DNA of 41,394 nucleotides, taken from positions 1 to 41,394 of the forward strand of contig DATKSK010000046.1 in assembly GCA_035531755.1 (NCBI GenBank). The letters run 5' to 3'. This DNA is from Acidimicrobiales bacterium (GTDB lineage Bacteria; Actinomycetota; Acidimicrobiia; Acidimicrobiales; UBA8190). Each line of letters begins with the position of its first letter. Position 1 is the first letter of the stretch. The position numbers were made by a program, and so were the translations under genes. Below, in pieces: positions 15,261 to 24,007 of the stretch. The notes under the pieces were generated by a model. The model did not search any database and had not been told where the DNA came from. It saw only the letters and a program-made list of their open reading frames with translations.

Positions 15261-16028
15261 ATGGGCACCGAGGGTGTGCACGGCACGGCGACGGCCTTCT
15301 CGGAAGCCGCCGACGTCTACGAGCAGGCCCGACCGGGCTACCCGCCCGAGGTCCTGGCGTGGCTCGGCGAGCACGCGGGCATCGGCCCGGGCGTCCGCGT
15401 CCTCGACCTCGCCGCCGGGACGGGCAAGCTGACACGGGGGCTGGTCGCCCTCCGGGCGGCGGTGGTGGCCGTCGAGCCCGTGGCCGGGATGCGCCGGGCC
15501 CTGGCCGCAGCGGTCGCGGGCACGCCCGTGGTGGCCGGCGTGGCCCAGGCCATCCCCTTGGGCACGGGAACCGTCGACGCCTGCACCGTCGCGCAGGCGT
15601 TCCACTGGTTCGCCACCGAGTCGGCCGTGGCCGAGCTGCACCGCGTGCTGCGCCCCGGGGGCGCCCTGGCCGTGGTGTGGAACCGCCGGGAGCTGTCCGA
15701 CCCGCTGCAGGCGGACCTCCAGCGGCTGATGGCGCCCCTGCGCGGCGATGCGCCGTCGTTGGAGTCCGGACTGTGGCGCGCTGCGCTCGAGGGCCCGGGC
15801 GGCGGGGCGCGCTTCACGCCCGACGCGCATTTCACGGTCGACTGGCGCCAGCCGATCGACGTCGACGGCGTGGCCGACCGGGTGGCCTCGGTCAGCTTCG
15901 TGGCCTCCTTGGCCGAGCCCGAGCGCGCCGGAATCCTGGAGCAGGCGCGCGCCGCGGCCCGCTCGCGCCCCGCCCCCCTCGCCCTGCCCTACACGGCCGA
16001 GGCCACCTGTTACCGCCGCAGGGACTGA
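15261..16028 (+). CDS. Class I SAM-dependent methyltransferase
   Basis: The 255-residue protein has the Rossmann motif I VRVLDLAAGTGKLT (about 45-58). The acidic post-I strand is VVAVEPVAGM, and there is an IPLGTGTVDACTVAQAFHWF motif like UbiE/Methyltransf_11 enzymes of the trans-aconitate or SmtA type. LHRVLRPGGALAVVWN is the usual motif III. AFSEAADVYEQARPGYP at the N-terminus is shared by many small-molecule methyltransferases. The substrate is unknown. I prefer ATG 15261; GTG 15216 would add 15 non-conserved residues. Confidence 0.9.
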   Translation: MGTEGVHGTATAFSEAADVYEQARPGYPPEVLAWLGEHAGIGPGVRVLDLAAGTGKLTRGLVALRAAVVAVEPVAGMRRALAAAVAGTPVVAGVAQAIPLGTGTVDACTVAQAFHWFATESAVAELHRVLRPGGALAVVWNRRELSDPLQADLQRLMAPLRGDAPSLESGLWRAALEGPGGGARFTPDAHFTVDWRQPIDVDGVADRVASVSFVASLAEPERAGILEQARAAARSRPAPLALPYTAEATCYRRRD

Positions 16029-16075
16029 CACCGCCGGGGTGGGCGGCGGCCACGCCCGCCGGGTACGTTCGCCGG

Positions 16076-16804
16076 GTGCCGTCGCCCCGCCAGGTCCCGC
16101 CCTGGGCACGCCGCCTGGCGGCGGCCACCATCGACACCGCCTGGACGTGGGTCTGCGACCTCGGCGCCATCGGCCCCGACCACCCCCGGGCCCGCCGCTT
16201 CGGGGCCTTCGGCGAGGGGAGCCTGATCGCCTTCCCGCCGGGCGCCATCTTCAACGAGCAATGGATCCGCATCGGGAGCCGCACGATGATCGGGCCCCAC
16301 GTGTCGCTGTCGGCGGGGATGGCGCCGGGGCAGGAGATGGTCAGCGACCCGGTCGTGTCGATCGGCGACCGCACGCTCATCGGCCGGGGGAGCCACATCG
16401 TCGGCCACTTCTGCATCGAGATCGGCGACGACATCCAGACGGGGCCCTACGTGTACATCACGGACCAGAACCACGTCTACAGCGACCCCGACGTGCCCAT
16501 CGGCGCGCAGTGGCCCGTCGAGGCGAGCGTGCGTATCGGGTCGGGGAGTTGGCTGGGGACGGGCGTGGTCGTGCTGCCGGGCAGCACGATCGGCCGCAAC
16601 GTCGCCGTCGGGGCGGGATCGGTCGTGACCGGGGACCTGCCCGACCACTGCGTGGCCGTGGGGTCGCCGGCGAAGGTGGTCAAGCGCTACTCGCCGGGCG
16701 AGGGATGGCGCGCCGTCGGTCAGAAGCTCGCCGGCAGCAGGGGGCTCACGGCGCCGAAGAAGAAGAAGATCGCCACCAGCGAGGCCGCGCCGCCCACGAC
16801 GTAG
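16076..16804 (+). CDS. Hexapeptide-repeat (left-handed beta-helix) acyltransferase
   Basis: The 242-residue protein shows imperfect hexapeptide turns from about residue 45 to 205 (IRIGSRTMIGPHVSL, VSIGDRTLIGRGSHIVG, VRIGSGSWLGTGVVVLPGSTIGRNVAVGAGSVVTGDLP), then the closing VGSPAKVVKRY. These trimeric enzymes move acetyl or similar groups from CoA to sugars, and a role in decorating the surface polysaccharide is plausible. The catalytic His is probably in ITDQNHVYSD or VGHF. GTG 16076 is the start. The Lys-rich tail overlaps the 3' end of the convergent sortase by 85 bases. Confidence 0.88.
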   Translation: MPSPRQVPPWARRLAAATIDTAWTWVCDLGAIGPDHPRARRFGAFGEGSLIAFPPGAIFNEQWIRIGSRTMIGPHVSLSAGMAPGQEMVSDPVVSIGDRTLIGRGSHIVGHFCIEIGDDIQTGPYVYITDQNHVYSDPDVPIGAQWPVEASVRIGSGSWLGTGVVVLPGSTIGRNVAVGAGSVVTGDLPDHCVAVGSPAKVVKRYSPGEGWRAVGQKLAGSRGLTAPKKKKIATSEAAPPTT

Positions 16805-17667
16805 ACGGCCCACCGCTGCGCCCGCCGCCGCCGCCGGCGCGCCACCGACAGCACGGCGCCCACCACGACGGCGCTCAGCAGGCCCAGCCACAGCGCGGGG
16901 ACCCAGTCGCCCTGGTCGCCGCCGAGCCCGCCGACCGAGCCGCGCGTGCCCCGCCGCCCTCCCGTCGACGGCGGTGCCAGCGCCGGCGCCGGGGGCGTCG
17001 TCAGATAGGCGTGGACGATCAGGCGCTGCGTGTCGCTGAAGCGCGGGTTGCAGGTGGTCAGGGTGAGCTCCGGGATGTCGGTGTTCGCCACCACCGACAC
17101 GTCGTCGGGGCTCACGACCTCACTGCTGTGCACGACGTAGGTGAACGTCCCCTGCACCGTGGTGACGTCGATGGTGTCGCCGGGCACGAGTTGGTCGAGG
17201 TTGTAGAAGGGCGCGCCGTAGGTCGTGCGGTGCCCGGCGACCGCGGCGTTGCCCGCCTCCCCGGGCAGCGGGGTCCCCGCGTAGTGCCCCGGCCCCTGTT
17301 GCAGGTCGGTCGTGGAGGTCCCCTGCACGATCACCTTGTCGAGGCTGATCCTGGGGATGCGGATGACGCCGACCGGGCTTCCGTCGCCCGGCGCGGCCGT
17401 CGTGGCGCCCACCGTCGGCTGCTCGCCGGTGGTCGACGTGGTGGACGAGGGCGTCGGCGTCGGCGTCGGCCGGGACGTGGTCGTGGAGGTGGCGCCGGGA
17501 GGCGCGCCGTGGTGCAGCAGCGTGTCGAAGCGCCGGCGCAGGGCCGCCTGGCTGTGGGACTCCGCCAGGCCCGTCCCCCACAGCTGGTACGCCACGAAGA
17601 GCAGGATGACGACGCCGGCGCCGAGGAGGATTCGGCCCAGTACGCCGGTGACGAGTCCCGGTCGCAC
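16720..17667 (-). CDS. srtE: Class E sortase with extra C-terminal membrane helices
   Basis: The 315-residue transpeptidase has an N-terminal anchor helix (about 8-29), a Thr/Pro linker, then the sortase barrel (about 97-222). The catalytic residues are His146 (AGHRTTYG), Cys206 (LTLTTCNPRFS) and Arg215 (QRLIVHAYL). TLTTCNP and the N-terminal anchor are typical of class E, which favours LAxTG over LPxTG. A protein with LAFTG is encoded 3.1 kb downstream at 20771. After the barrel come two further hydrophobic helices (about 257-276, 288-309) with a poly-Arg stretch between. This is an uncommon extension. GTG 17667 is the start. The gene is divergent from the phosphatase, with 60 bases between. 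Confidence 0.93.
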   Translation of the reverse strand: MRPGLVTGVLGRILLGAGVVILLFVAYQLWGTGLAESHSQAALRRRFDTLLHHGAPPGATSTTTSRPTPTPTPSSTTSTTGEQPTVGATTAAPGDGSPVGVIRIPRISLDKVIVQGTSTTDLQQGPGHYAGTPLPGEAGNAAVAGHRTTYGAPFYNLDQLVPGDTIDVTTVQGTFTYVVHSSEVVSPDDVSVVANTDIPELTLTTCNPRFSDTQRLIVHAYLTTPPAPALAPPSTGGRRGTRGSVGGLGGDQGDWVPALWLGLLSAVVVGAVLSVARRRRRRAQRWAVYVVGGAASLVAIFFFFGAVSPLLPASF

Positions 17668-17715
17668 ACACCGAGACTACCGACCACTGACCACGTTCAA
17701 CCTGCATACCGCAGG

Positions 17716-17721
17716 TACACT
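17716..17721 (+). promoter_or_regulatory. -10 element of the phosphatase gene
   Basis: TACACT lies 6 bases before the GTG start and follows a short CTGC-N5-GCAG repeat (17702-17714). The same hexamer occurs before recA and in the antitoxin operator, so it may be this organism's usual -10. The distance suggests a leaderless transcript. Confidence 0.45.
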
Positions 17722-17727
17722 CTCCTG

Positions 17728-18324
17728 GTGAAGGTGCTCTTCGTGTGCACGGCCAACCTGTGCCGGTCGCCGATGGCCGCCGCGCTGTTCCGCCGCCGGC
17801 TGCGCGCCCCGGAGTCCACGACGGCGCCCGACGGCACGCTCGAGACCGTCGCCATCGGCTCGGCCGGCCTGCTCCCGAGCGGCGTGGCACCCCCCCGGGA
17901 GGTCGTGACGGTCATGGCCGAGCTCGGCATCGACCTCGCCGCCCACCGCAGCCGGCAGATCTCGGCGGAATTGGTGGCCGTGGCGGACGTCGTCGTGTGC
18001 ATGGGCCGCCGCCATGCCCGCGAGGTCGTCCTCGTGGACCCCGCGGCGTGGCCCCGGACGTTCACCTTGAAGGAGCTCGTGCGCCGCGGCGAGCGCGTCG
18101 GGCCGCGCCGGGCGGGCGAGCTGCTTCCCGACTGGCTCGGTCGCCTGCACGCCGGCCGGGAACGTGCCGGGCTCGTCGGGCAGTCCACCGACGACGACGT
18201 CGAGGACCCCCTCGGCGGCCCCCTCGACGCCTACCGCACCACCGCCGGCGAGCTCGCCGGGCTCGTCGACCACGTCGCCGGGCGGCTGTGGGCCCCGCGC
18301 ATGGCCCGTCGGCGGTCAGGGTGA
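17728..18324 (+). CDS. Low-molecular-weight protein tyrosine phosphatase
   Basis: The 198-residue protein begins VKVLFVCTANLCRSPMAAALF. The loop C7-x5-R13 (CTANLCR-S) is the phosphate-binding site, and a DPLGGP-like acid lies near residue 157. The family dephosphorylates tyrosine, and in polysaccharide loci it acts on the BY-kinase that controls chain length. A BY-kinase is encoded at 29028-30560, so a pairing is likely. It is longer than the usual ~150 residues because of inserted loops around the lid. The stop overlaps the next gene start by 4 bases. Confidence 0.92.
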   Translation: MKVLFVCTANLCRSPMAAALFRRRLRAPESTTAPDGTLETVAIGSAGLLPSGVAPPREVVTVMAELGIDLAAHRSRQISAELVAVADVVVCMGRRHAREVVLVDPAAWPRTFTLKELVRRGERVGPRRAGELLPDWLGRLHAGRERAGLVGQSTDDDVEDPLGGPLDAYRTTAGELAGLVDHVAGRLWAPRMARRRSG

Positions 18325-20162
18325 GCGACACCCCCGAGCCGCCCGGGACGCCCGGGCCGGAGCGGGCGCCCGGGGTGGGCCCGCCCACCGCGCCGGCCGA
18401 GGTCGACGGCACGCGCCGGCGCCGCCGGCGCCGGCGCGTGGTGTGGGGCGTCGTCGTCGTGGTCGTGCTGTGGCTGGCGGCATCGGCGGCTGTCCTGGCC
18501 GTCGGGCTGCTGCACGCCCGCAGCGGCATGGCCGACGTCGAGCAGGCGAAGAGCCGTCTGTCGGCGTCCGACGTCGTGTCGCGCTCGGCCGCGGCGCCGT
18601 TGCGCGCCGCCGGTCGGCAGTTCGATTCGGCCGGCGGCCTGCTGCACTCCCCGGTCCTGGCGCCGTTCGACATCGTGCCGGTGCTCGGCCGCCAGCTGCG
18701 CTCGGTCCAGGACCTGGCGGCGGCGGCCGGCAAGGTGGCACAGATCGGCGTCACCGCCATCACCCGGGCGCACGAGGTGCTGCACTCGCCGCACACGAGC
18801 GGGCCCGACCGGGTCGCCGCCCTGCGCGCGCTGGCGGGGTTGGCGACGACCACGGACCGGGAGCTCGCCCGGATCGACACGGGGCCGGGGCACGCGCTGC
18901 TCCCTCCGCTGTCGTCCAAGCACGACACCTTCGTCCGCGACCTCGCCGACGTCCGCACCCGGCTCCAGCACGCGTCGGGGGTGGCGGCCACGCTGGCGGG
19001 GATCCTCCACGGGCCCCAGACCTACCTCCTGGTGATGGCCAACAACGCCGAGATGCGGGCCGGGTCGGGGGACTTCCTCGAGGTCGGCACCCTCACCACC
19101 GCCGACGGCCGGTTCCACCTGTCGGACCTCCAGCCCACGGTGGCCATCCCCGTGGCCCCCGGCAAGGTGACCGCCTCCGGGGACCTCGAGGCCCGCTGGG
19201 GATGGCTGCGCCCGGGGGTCGACTGGCGGAACCTCGGCTTCACCCCCCAGTTCGACGTCAACGGCCCCATGGCGGCTCGGATGTGGGAGGCCGAGACGGG
19301 CCAGCATGTCGACGGCGTCCTGACCGTCGACGTCGAGGCGCTGCGCCAATTCCTCGAGGTGACCGGACCGGTCACCCTGCCCGACGGCGCCGTGGTGGGC
19401 GCCGACAACGTCGTGCCGCTGCTGACCCACGACCAGTACGCCGGGCTGACCGACCAGCAGACGAACCAGCAGGCCCTGGCCGAGGCCGGGCGCGAGGAGC
19501 GGCTGGGCGCCCTGGCCAAGGCCGCCCTCGACGCCCTCCAGAACGAATCGCTCGACCTGAGATCCCTCTCCGACGCCATGGCCGCCGCCACCCAGGGCCG
19601 CCACCTCCTGGCCTGGTCGGCCGCGTCGTCGGCCGAAGCAGCCTGGCAACAGGGCGGGGTGGCCGGCACGCTCACGTCGGACTCGATGATGGCGGCCGTC
19701 ATCAACCGCGGCGGCAACAAGCTCGACCAGTACATGTCGGTGAAGGCCGGCCTCGACCTGACGGCGCACGGGGGGCGGACCGACGGGACGCTGACCGTCG
19801 ACGTCACCAACCACACCCCTCCGGGCCAGTCCCAGTTCATCGCTGGGCCCTATCCGGGCCTGGGCACGGTCTACGGCGAGTACGTCGGGATCCTGGCCGT
19901 GAACGTCCCCGGGTACGCGTCCGTCCCCCACATCGACGGCAACCCCACCCTCGACGCCCTGGGCGCCGAGGGCCCGACCTGGGTCATCGCCACCCCGGTG
20001 GACGTCAAGGCGGGGGAGGCGCAGCGGTTCGTCGTCCGGTTCGTCCTGCCCCAGGCCTCGGGAAGGATCACCGTGCTCCCGAGCGCCCGGCTCACGCCCG
20101 AGACCTGGCACTACCGCAGCACCACCACGACCGACGCGGCGCGGTTCACGGTGTCCTGGTGA
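18321..20162 (+). CDS. DUF4012 membrane protein
   Basis: The 613-residue protein has a Pro-rich cytoplasmic tail, a basic block (RRRRRRRR, about residues 32-39) and one transmembrane helix (about 40-63). A large extracellular region holds the DUF4012 core (about 220-560), including YLLVMANNAEMRAGSG, the equivalent of the family's NxxElR motif. The family is frequent in actinobacterial exopolysaccharide loci but has no proven function. GTG 18321 overlaps the phosphatase stop (GTGA), so the pair is one operon. It is probably involved in polymer export or attachment. Confidence 0.85.
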   Translation: MSDTPEPPGTPGPERAPGVGPPTAPAEVDGTRRRRRRRRVVWGVVVVVVLWLAASAAVLAVGLLHARSGMADVEQAKSRLSASDVVSRSAAAPLRAAGRQFDSAGGLLHSPVLAPFDIVPVLGRQLRSVQDLAAAAGKVAQIGVTAITRAHEVLHSPHTSGPDRVAALRALAGLATTTDRELARIDTGPGHALLPPLSSKHDTFVRDLADVRTRLQHASGVAATLAGILHGPQTYLLVMANNAEMRAGSGDFLEVGTLTTADGRFHLSDLQPTVAIPVAPGKVTASGDLEARWGWLRPGVDWRNLGFTPQFDVNGPMAARMWEAETGQHVDGVLTVDVEALRQFLEVTGPVTLPDGAVVGADNVVPLLTHDQYAGLTDQQTNQQALAEAGREERLGALAKAALDALQNESLDLRSLSDAMAAATQGRHLLAWSAASSAEAAWQQGGVAGTLTSDSMMAAVINRGGNKLDQYMSVKAGLDLTAHGGRTDGTLTVDVTNHTPPGQSQFIAGPYPGLGTVYGEYVGILAVNVPGYASVPHIDGNPTLDALGAEGPTWVIATPVDVKAGEAQRFVVRFVLPQASGRITVLPSARLTPETWHYRSTTTTDAARFTVSW

Positions 20163-20770
20163 GCGACGGGCCCTGCCGGACGACCGCGTCCCGGTGATCG
20201 ACCGCTCCGACCACGCCCCGCCGTCGCGATGACCCGCCCGGTGCCGGGCGGCCCCGCCGGACACCTGCGTGCCCGGTGTCGCGACCCGGGCGCGACCGGC
20301 AGCCGCCCGGGTACCGGCCTCGGGTACGGACTTCCCCGGCCCACCACTGTCCGCGGCCGTTTTCAGCTATCCTGCGGAGCGACCACTTTCCGCGCGGCCC
20401 GGGCGGGCGAGGGACTGGGTCATCGGCGGGGCATGCCCCCGCCGACCAGGACTTTGATCCGCTCAGCCCGTTCGGCAGTTGACCGAAAGTTGAGTTTCCA
20501 TAGGGGCTGTGTCGATGCTGGTCCGTGACAATCCGTTGTGACACCCTCACGCAGTGGTGTGGGTGGCGACACCGGTGGATCGTGCCCAGGCAAGGGGCAC
20601 AACACCGGCAGAGCAGGATCTTTGTTGCAGGTGACGGTGGTGGCGGGACCTTCCACCGGTGCCGAAGAGGTGGGTAGTGGGCTCCGGTCACAGGCGGTGG
20701 CGGGAGTCGATGACCAGGGAAACCGGCTGCGGGGGCATCTGCCGCAGCACGATGAAGGGTTGCGAGCGAC
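20163..20770 (+). other. 600-base intergenic region with hairpins, long leader of the LAFTG gene
   Basis: No convincing gene is present. It holds a 9-bp hairpin (20284-20312, listed separately), a GC hairpin CGGCGGGG/CCCCGCCG (20424-20431/20437-20444) around a GGGGCATGCCCC palindrome, and a possible promoter with TTGACC at 20479-20484 and a weak TAGGGG at 20501. A GCTGCGG/CCGCAGC stem (20726-20732/20742-20748) lies just before the ribosome site. If the promoter is right, the leader is about 260 nt, long enough for an RNA switch or attenuator. It matches no riboswitch I know. Confidence 0.5.
20284..20312 (+). terminator. 9-bp hairpin after the DUF4012 gene
   Basis: ACCCGGGCG (20284-20292) pairs with CGCCCGGGT (20304-20312) around an 11-base loop. 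It lies 120 bases past the DUF4012 stop and is a candidate terminator without a U-tract. Confidence 0.35.
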
Positions 20771-21088
20771 ATGAACAGGAAGCTCCTCGGACTGGGACTG
20801 GGCATTGCGATGTCCACGTTCGGCGTGGTGGCGGTCCCGACGATGGCATTCGCCGACAGCACCTGCTACACGGGCTGCTCGGCGCCTGGGGACGGCGGGA
20901 CGACGCCGGCGCCGGCGCCCGTGCAGCCGGTGAGCGCACCGGTGGCGCCGACGCAGGCGCCCGCCTCGGGTGGTCTGGCCTTCACGGGCGCGGACATCGA
21001 GGGCATGGCGGCTGTCGGCGCCGGGGCCCTCGTCGTCGGTGGCGTGCTGGTCCGCCGCAGCCGCCGGCACCGTCAGGCCACGGCCTGA
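20771..21088 (+). CDS. Tiny LAFTG-anchored surface protein (sortase E substrate)
   Basis: The 105-residue protein has a Sec signal peptide (about 1-28, MNRKLLGLGLG... cut after AFA). A short Pro/Ala/Gly-rich mature part with Cys32 and Cys36 follows. Then come the sorting signal LAFTG (69-73), a hydrophobic helix (about 78-93) and a basic tail RRSRRHR. LAxTG is the class E sortase signal, and such an enzyme is encoded at 16720-17667. After cleavage between Thr72 and Gly73 only about 44 residues would be left on the wall, which is very small. It may act as a spacer or be a sortase-linked peptide. Confidence 0.88.
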   Translation: MNRKLLGLGLGIAMSTFGVVAVPTMAFADSTCYTGCSAPGDGGTTPAPAPVQPVSAPVAPTQAPASGGLAFTGADIEGMAAVGAGALVVGGVLVRRSRRHRQATA

Positions 21089-21133
21089 TCGCACGCGCAG
21101 ATCCCGAAGCGAACGACCACACCCCCCAGAGCG

Positions 21134-22645
21134 ATGTCCGTCGGACTGAGCTACCAGTCCTGGGTCAACGCCAGGCCGTCTGACCGGCGCGCCCGGGCGC
21201 TGCCCCTGCGGGCCCGGGCCTCGGTGGCCTCGGCCATGCGGGCGGTCGCCGTCGTCGACGCCGTCATCCTCGCGGCGGTGTCGGCCGCCATCGGCCTGCC
21301 CGTCGGGACGTGGTGGGCGTGGGCCCCCGTGGTGGCCGTCGTGGTCGCCCTGACCGCCACCGGGCACTACCACTCGCGCATCACGCTGAGCGTGGCCCGC
21401 GAGACGGGACCGCTGGTGGCGTGGGTGGGCGCCCCCTTCATCCTCCTGGCGCTGGTCCGGGTGCACGGCGCCTCCACCGCCACGCTCGTCGTCACCGCCG
21501 CCGTCTCGGCCGTGGGGCTGCTGGTGTCGCGCAGCGTCATCTACGCGTTGGTGCGCCGGCTACGCACGCGCGGCTGGTTCGCCGAGCGGACGCTGTTCAT
21601 CGGCGCCGGCCAGGTGAGCGCCAAGCTGGCTTCGACGCTCCAGGAGCACCCCGAGTACGGGCTGCGCCCCGTCGGGTTCCTCGACGAGGTCGACAGCGCC
21701 GGCCTTCCGCTGCCGCTCTTCGGTGGCGTCGGCATGCTCCGCATGGTGCTGTCCGAGGAGCGCATCGACCGGGTCGTGGTCGCCTTCGGCGTCACGCGCG
21801 AGTCGGACATGGTCGACGTCTTCCGGGCGTGCGAGAACGCCTCGGTCGACATCCACGTCCTGCCCCGCTTCTTCGAGCTCGCCACCGCGGTGAGCAGCCG
21901 CAACGTCGACGACGTGTGGGGCTACCCGCTCCTGCGCCTGCGGCGCTCGTTGCTGCGGCGCCACGCACGCGCCGTGAAGCGCACCTTCGACGCCGCCGTC
22001 GCCGCCGCTGCCCTGCTGCTCGTGTCCCCGCTCTACGCCGCCATCGCCCTGGCGGTGAAGGTCACCAGCCCCGGGCCCGTCCACTTCCGCCAGCAGCGAG
22101 TGGGCCAGCGTGGCGTCATCGTCGAGGTCCTGAAGTTCCGTTCGATGCGGGTGAACTCGCGCTCGGACGTCGAGTGGAACCCCACCAACGACGCCGTGAC
22201 CCGGACGGGCCGCGTGCTGCGGGTCACCGGGCTCGACGAGCTCCCCCAGTTGTGGAACATCCTGAAGGGCGACATGTCGCTGGTCGGGCCCCGTCCCGAG
22301 CGCCCGTTCTTCGTGGAGCAGTTCAAGGCCGAGATCCCCCGGTACGACGACCGCCACCGCGTGCCCGTCGGCCTCACGGGTCTGGCCCAGGTCCACGGGC
22401 TGCGGGGGGACACCTCGATCGACGAACGGGCGCGCCTCGACAACCAGTACATCGAGAACTGGTCACTGTGGCGCGACGTCGTCATCCTCTTCCAGACGGT
22501 GTCCGCTGTCGTCCGTAACATGCTCGAGCCCAGCGGCGAGACCGGCAAGGCCGAGCCTGCGGCCCTGCGCGTCGTACGGGTGGACGAGACTCACCCCGTC
22601 GACACCGCCACTCCCGGCACGAAAGAGTCGACGCCGATCGGGTGA
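21134..22645 (+). CDS. Polyprenyl-phosphate sugar phosphotransferase (WbaP/WcaJ-like priming enzyme)
   Basis: The 503-residue protein has four N-terminal helices (about 33-135), a Rossmann-like domain (about 150-250, LFIGAGQVSAKL), and a C-terminal bacterial sugar transferase domain. That domain carries KRTFD, SPGPVHFRQQRVG, LKFRSMR, DELPQLWNIL and GPRPERP, all diagnostic. It moves a sugar-1-phosphate from a nucleotide sugar to undecaprenyl-phosphate, the first step of polysaccharide assembly. It starts the main glycan gene run. The sugar cannot be inferred. Confidence 0.95.
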   Translation: MSVGLSYQSWVNARPSDRRARALPLRARASVASAMRAVAVVDAVILAAVSAAIGLPVGTWWAWAPVVAVVVALTATGHYHSRITLSVARETGPLVAWVGAPFILLALVRVHGASTATLVVTAAVSAVGLLVSRSVIYALVRRLRTRGWFAERTLFIGAGQVSAKLASTLQEHPEYGLRPVGFLDEVDSAGLPLPLFGGVGMLRMVLSEERIDRVVVAFGVTRESDMVDVFRACENASVDIHVLPRFFELATAVSSRNVDDVWGYPLLRLRRSLLRRHARAVKRTFDAAVAAAALLLVSPLYAAIALAVKVTSPGPVHFRQQRVGQRGVIVEVLKFRSMRVNSRSDVEWNPTNDAVTRTGRVLRVTGLDELPQLWNILKGDMSLVGPRPERPFFVEQFKAEIPRYDDRHRVPVGLTGLAQVHGLRGDTSIDERARLDNQYIENWSLWRDVVILFQTVSAVVRNMLEPSGETGKAEPAALRVVRVDETHPVDTATPGTKESTPIG

Positions 22646-22737
22646 TCCCGGCGCCGGTCGTGTCCCCGTCCGCGACGGACGGGGCGTGCCGAGGGCGCCC
22701 GCATGTCTACAGTTCATCGACCGCACCGCTCACGGCC

Positions 22738-23907
22738 ATGACCGCTCACCCGTCACCTGACGACCCCGACGGGGTCGTTCCCGCACAGGCCCCGGTACCG
22801 GCCGCGCCCGTGCACCTGCGCGTCCTGCTCGTCGACGCGTCGGACCGCGGGGGCATCGCCCGCTACACGGCGTGCCTGCGCAGCGCCCTCGAAGCCGAGC
22901 GCGTCGACGTGGCGCTGGCCGCGCCGGCGGGGGTGGGTGATCCCGGCCTCGCCCTGCGGGGCCCGCGTTGGGGCCCCGAGGTCGCCCGCATGGGCAGGGC
23001 CCGGCTCTACGCCGTGCGCCTGGGCGAGCTCGCCCCGTCGGCACGGGCGTTCAGCCGAGCCGTCGCCCGGGCGCGCCCGACCGTGGTGCACGTGCAGACC
23101 GAGGTGGTCCCCGGCATCGACCCCCTGGTGCTGGCGCGCATCTCGCGACGCGTCCCGGTGGTCCTCACCGTCCACGACCCCGTGCCGCTCGAGGGCGGGG
23201 CGCGCGCCGTGGCCGACCAGGCCCGCCGGTGGCGTGCCGCCGACGCCCTCGTCATCCACGGCGAGGAGCCCCGGTGCTTCGTCGAGGCGAGCGCGCCGGG
23301 CGTGCCCGTCCACGTCGTGCCCGTCGACCTTCCCCTGGGCGGCCCCCGGGTGCCGCGTGCCGACGCCCGACGCAGCCGCGGGCTCACCGACGCCCCCACG
23401 GCGCTGTTGCTCGGCCAGGTCCGACCGTACAAGGGCGTCGGCCTGCTGGCCCGGGCGTGGCCCCGGGTGGTGGCCGCCCTGCCCGCCGCCCGCCTCCTCG
23501 TCGTGGGGGAGGCCTACGACTCGGCCGACCTCGCCCGCCTGGAGGGTTGCCCGGGCGTCGAGGTGCGCCGGGGCTTCGTGCCCGAAGAGGACCTCGACGG
23601 GTGGGCCGCCGCCGCCGACCTGCTCGTCCTGCCCTATGCCGTGGGATCGCACTCGGGGGTGCTGCACCGGGGCCTGGCGGCGGGGACCCCCGTCCTGGCG
23701 TCGCCGCCCCTGGCCGAGGAGGTCTTCCGGACCGGCGCCGGAGCCGTCGTCCCCCTCGACCCGGGCGCCTGGGCCGACGCCATGGTGGCCGCCCTGGGCG
23801 ACCGGCCCCTGCCCCCGCCCGAGGCCCCCACCGGGCGCGGCACGGCGCAGGGCACCATCGACGTCTACCGGTCGGTCCTGGTCGCCCGGACGCGGGCGGT
23901 GGCCTAG
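22738..23907 (+). CDS. Glycosyltransferase family 4 (GT-B fold)
   Basis: The 389-residue protein has an N-terminal acceptor domain (LRVLLVDASDRGGIARYT; PTVVHVQTE) and a C-terminal donor domain (ALLLGQVRPYKGVGLLARAW, LLVVGEAYD, LLVLPYAVGSHSGVLHRGLAAGTPVLAS). The usual EFG(x)E is degenerate here (SHSGVLHRGLAAG, with no second Glu). It adds a sugar to the lipid-linked unit. ATG 22738 is chosen; the frame is open to GTG 22642, which overlaps the previous stop by 4 bases and would add 32 low-similarity residues. Confidence 0.88.
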   Translation: MTAHPSPDDPDGVVPAQAPVPAAPVHLRVLLVDASDRGGIARYTACLRSALEAERVDVALAAPAGVGDPGLALRGPRWGPEVARMGRARLYAVRLGELAPSARAFSRAVARARPTVVHVQTEVVPGIDPLVLARISRRVPVVLTVHDPVPLEGGARAVADQARRWRAADALVIHGEEPRCFVEASAPGVPVHVVPVDLPLGGPRVPRADARRSRGLTDAPTALLLGQVRPYKGVGLLARAWPRVVAALPAARLLVVGEAYDSADLARLEGCPGVEVRRGFVPEEDLDGWAAAADLLVLPYAVGSHSGVLHRGLAAGTPVLASPPLAEEVFRTGAGAVVPLDPGAWADAMVAALGDRPLPPPEAPTGRGTAQGTIDVYRSVLVARTRAVA

Positions 23908-24007
23908 CCATGCCACGCGGCGCGACCTCGGGGGACGCCCGGCGGCCTCCGGGCGAGGGGGCGGGCGCGGGCGCCGGCGTTCCTTCAGGGGGCGCCCGCA
24001 CGGGTCG

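Noticed and set aside
18231-20264. A 677-codon minus-strand open frame
   Set aside because: It is antisense to the DUF4012 gene and composed of repetitive Gly/His/Arg/Val residues.
22642-22737. Upstream GTG start for the first GT4
   Set aside because: It would fit the four-base overlap pattern, but the added 32 residues look unlike the family N-terminus; I kept ATG 22738 and left the alternative open.
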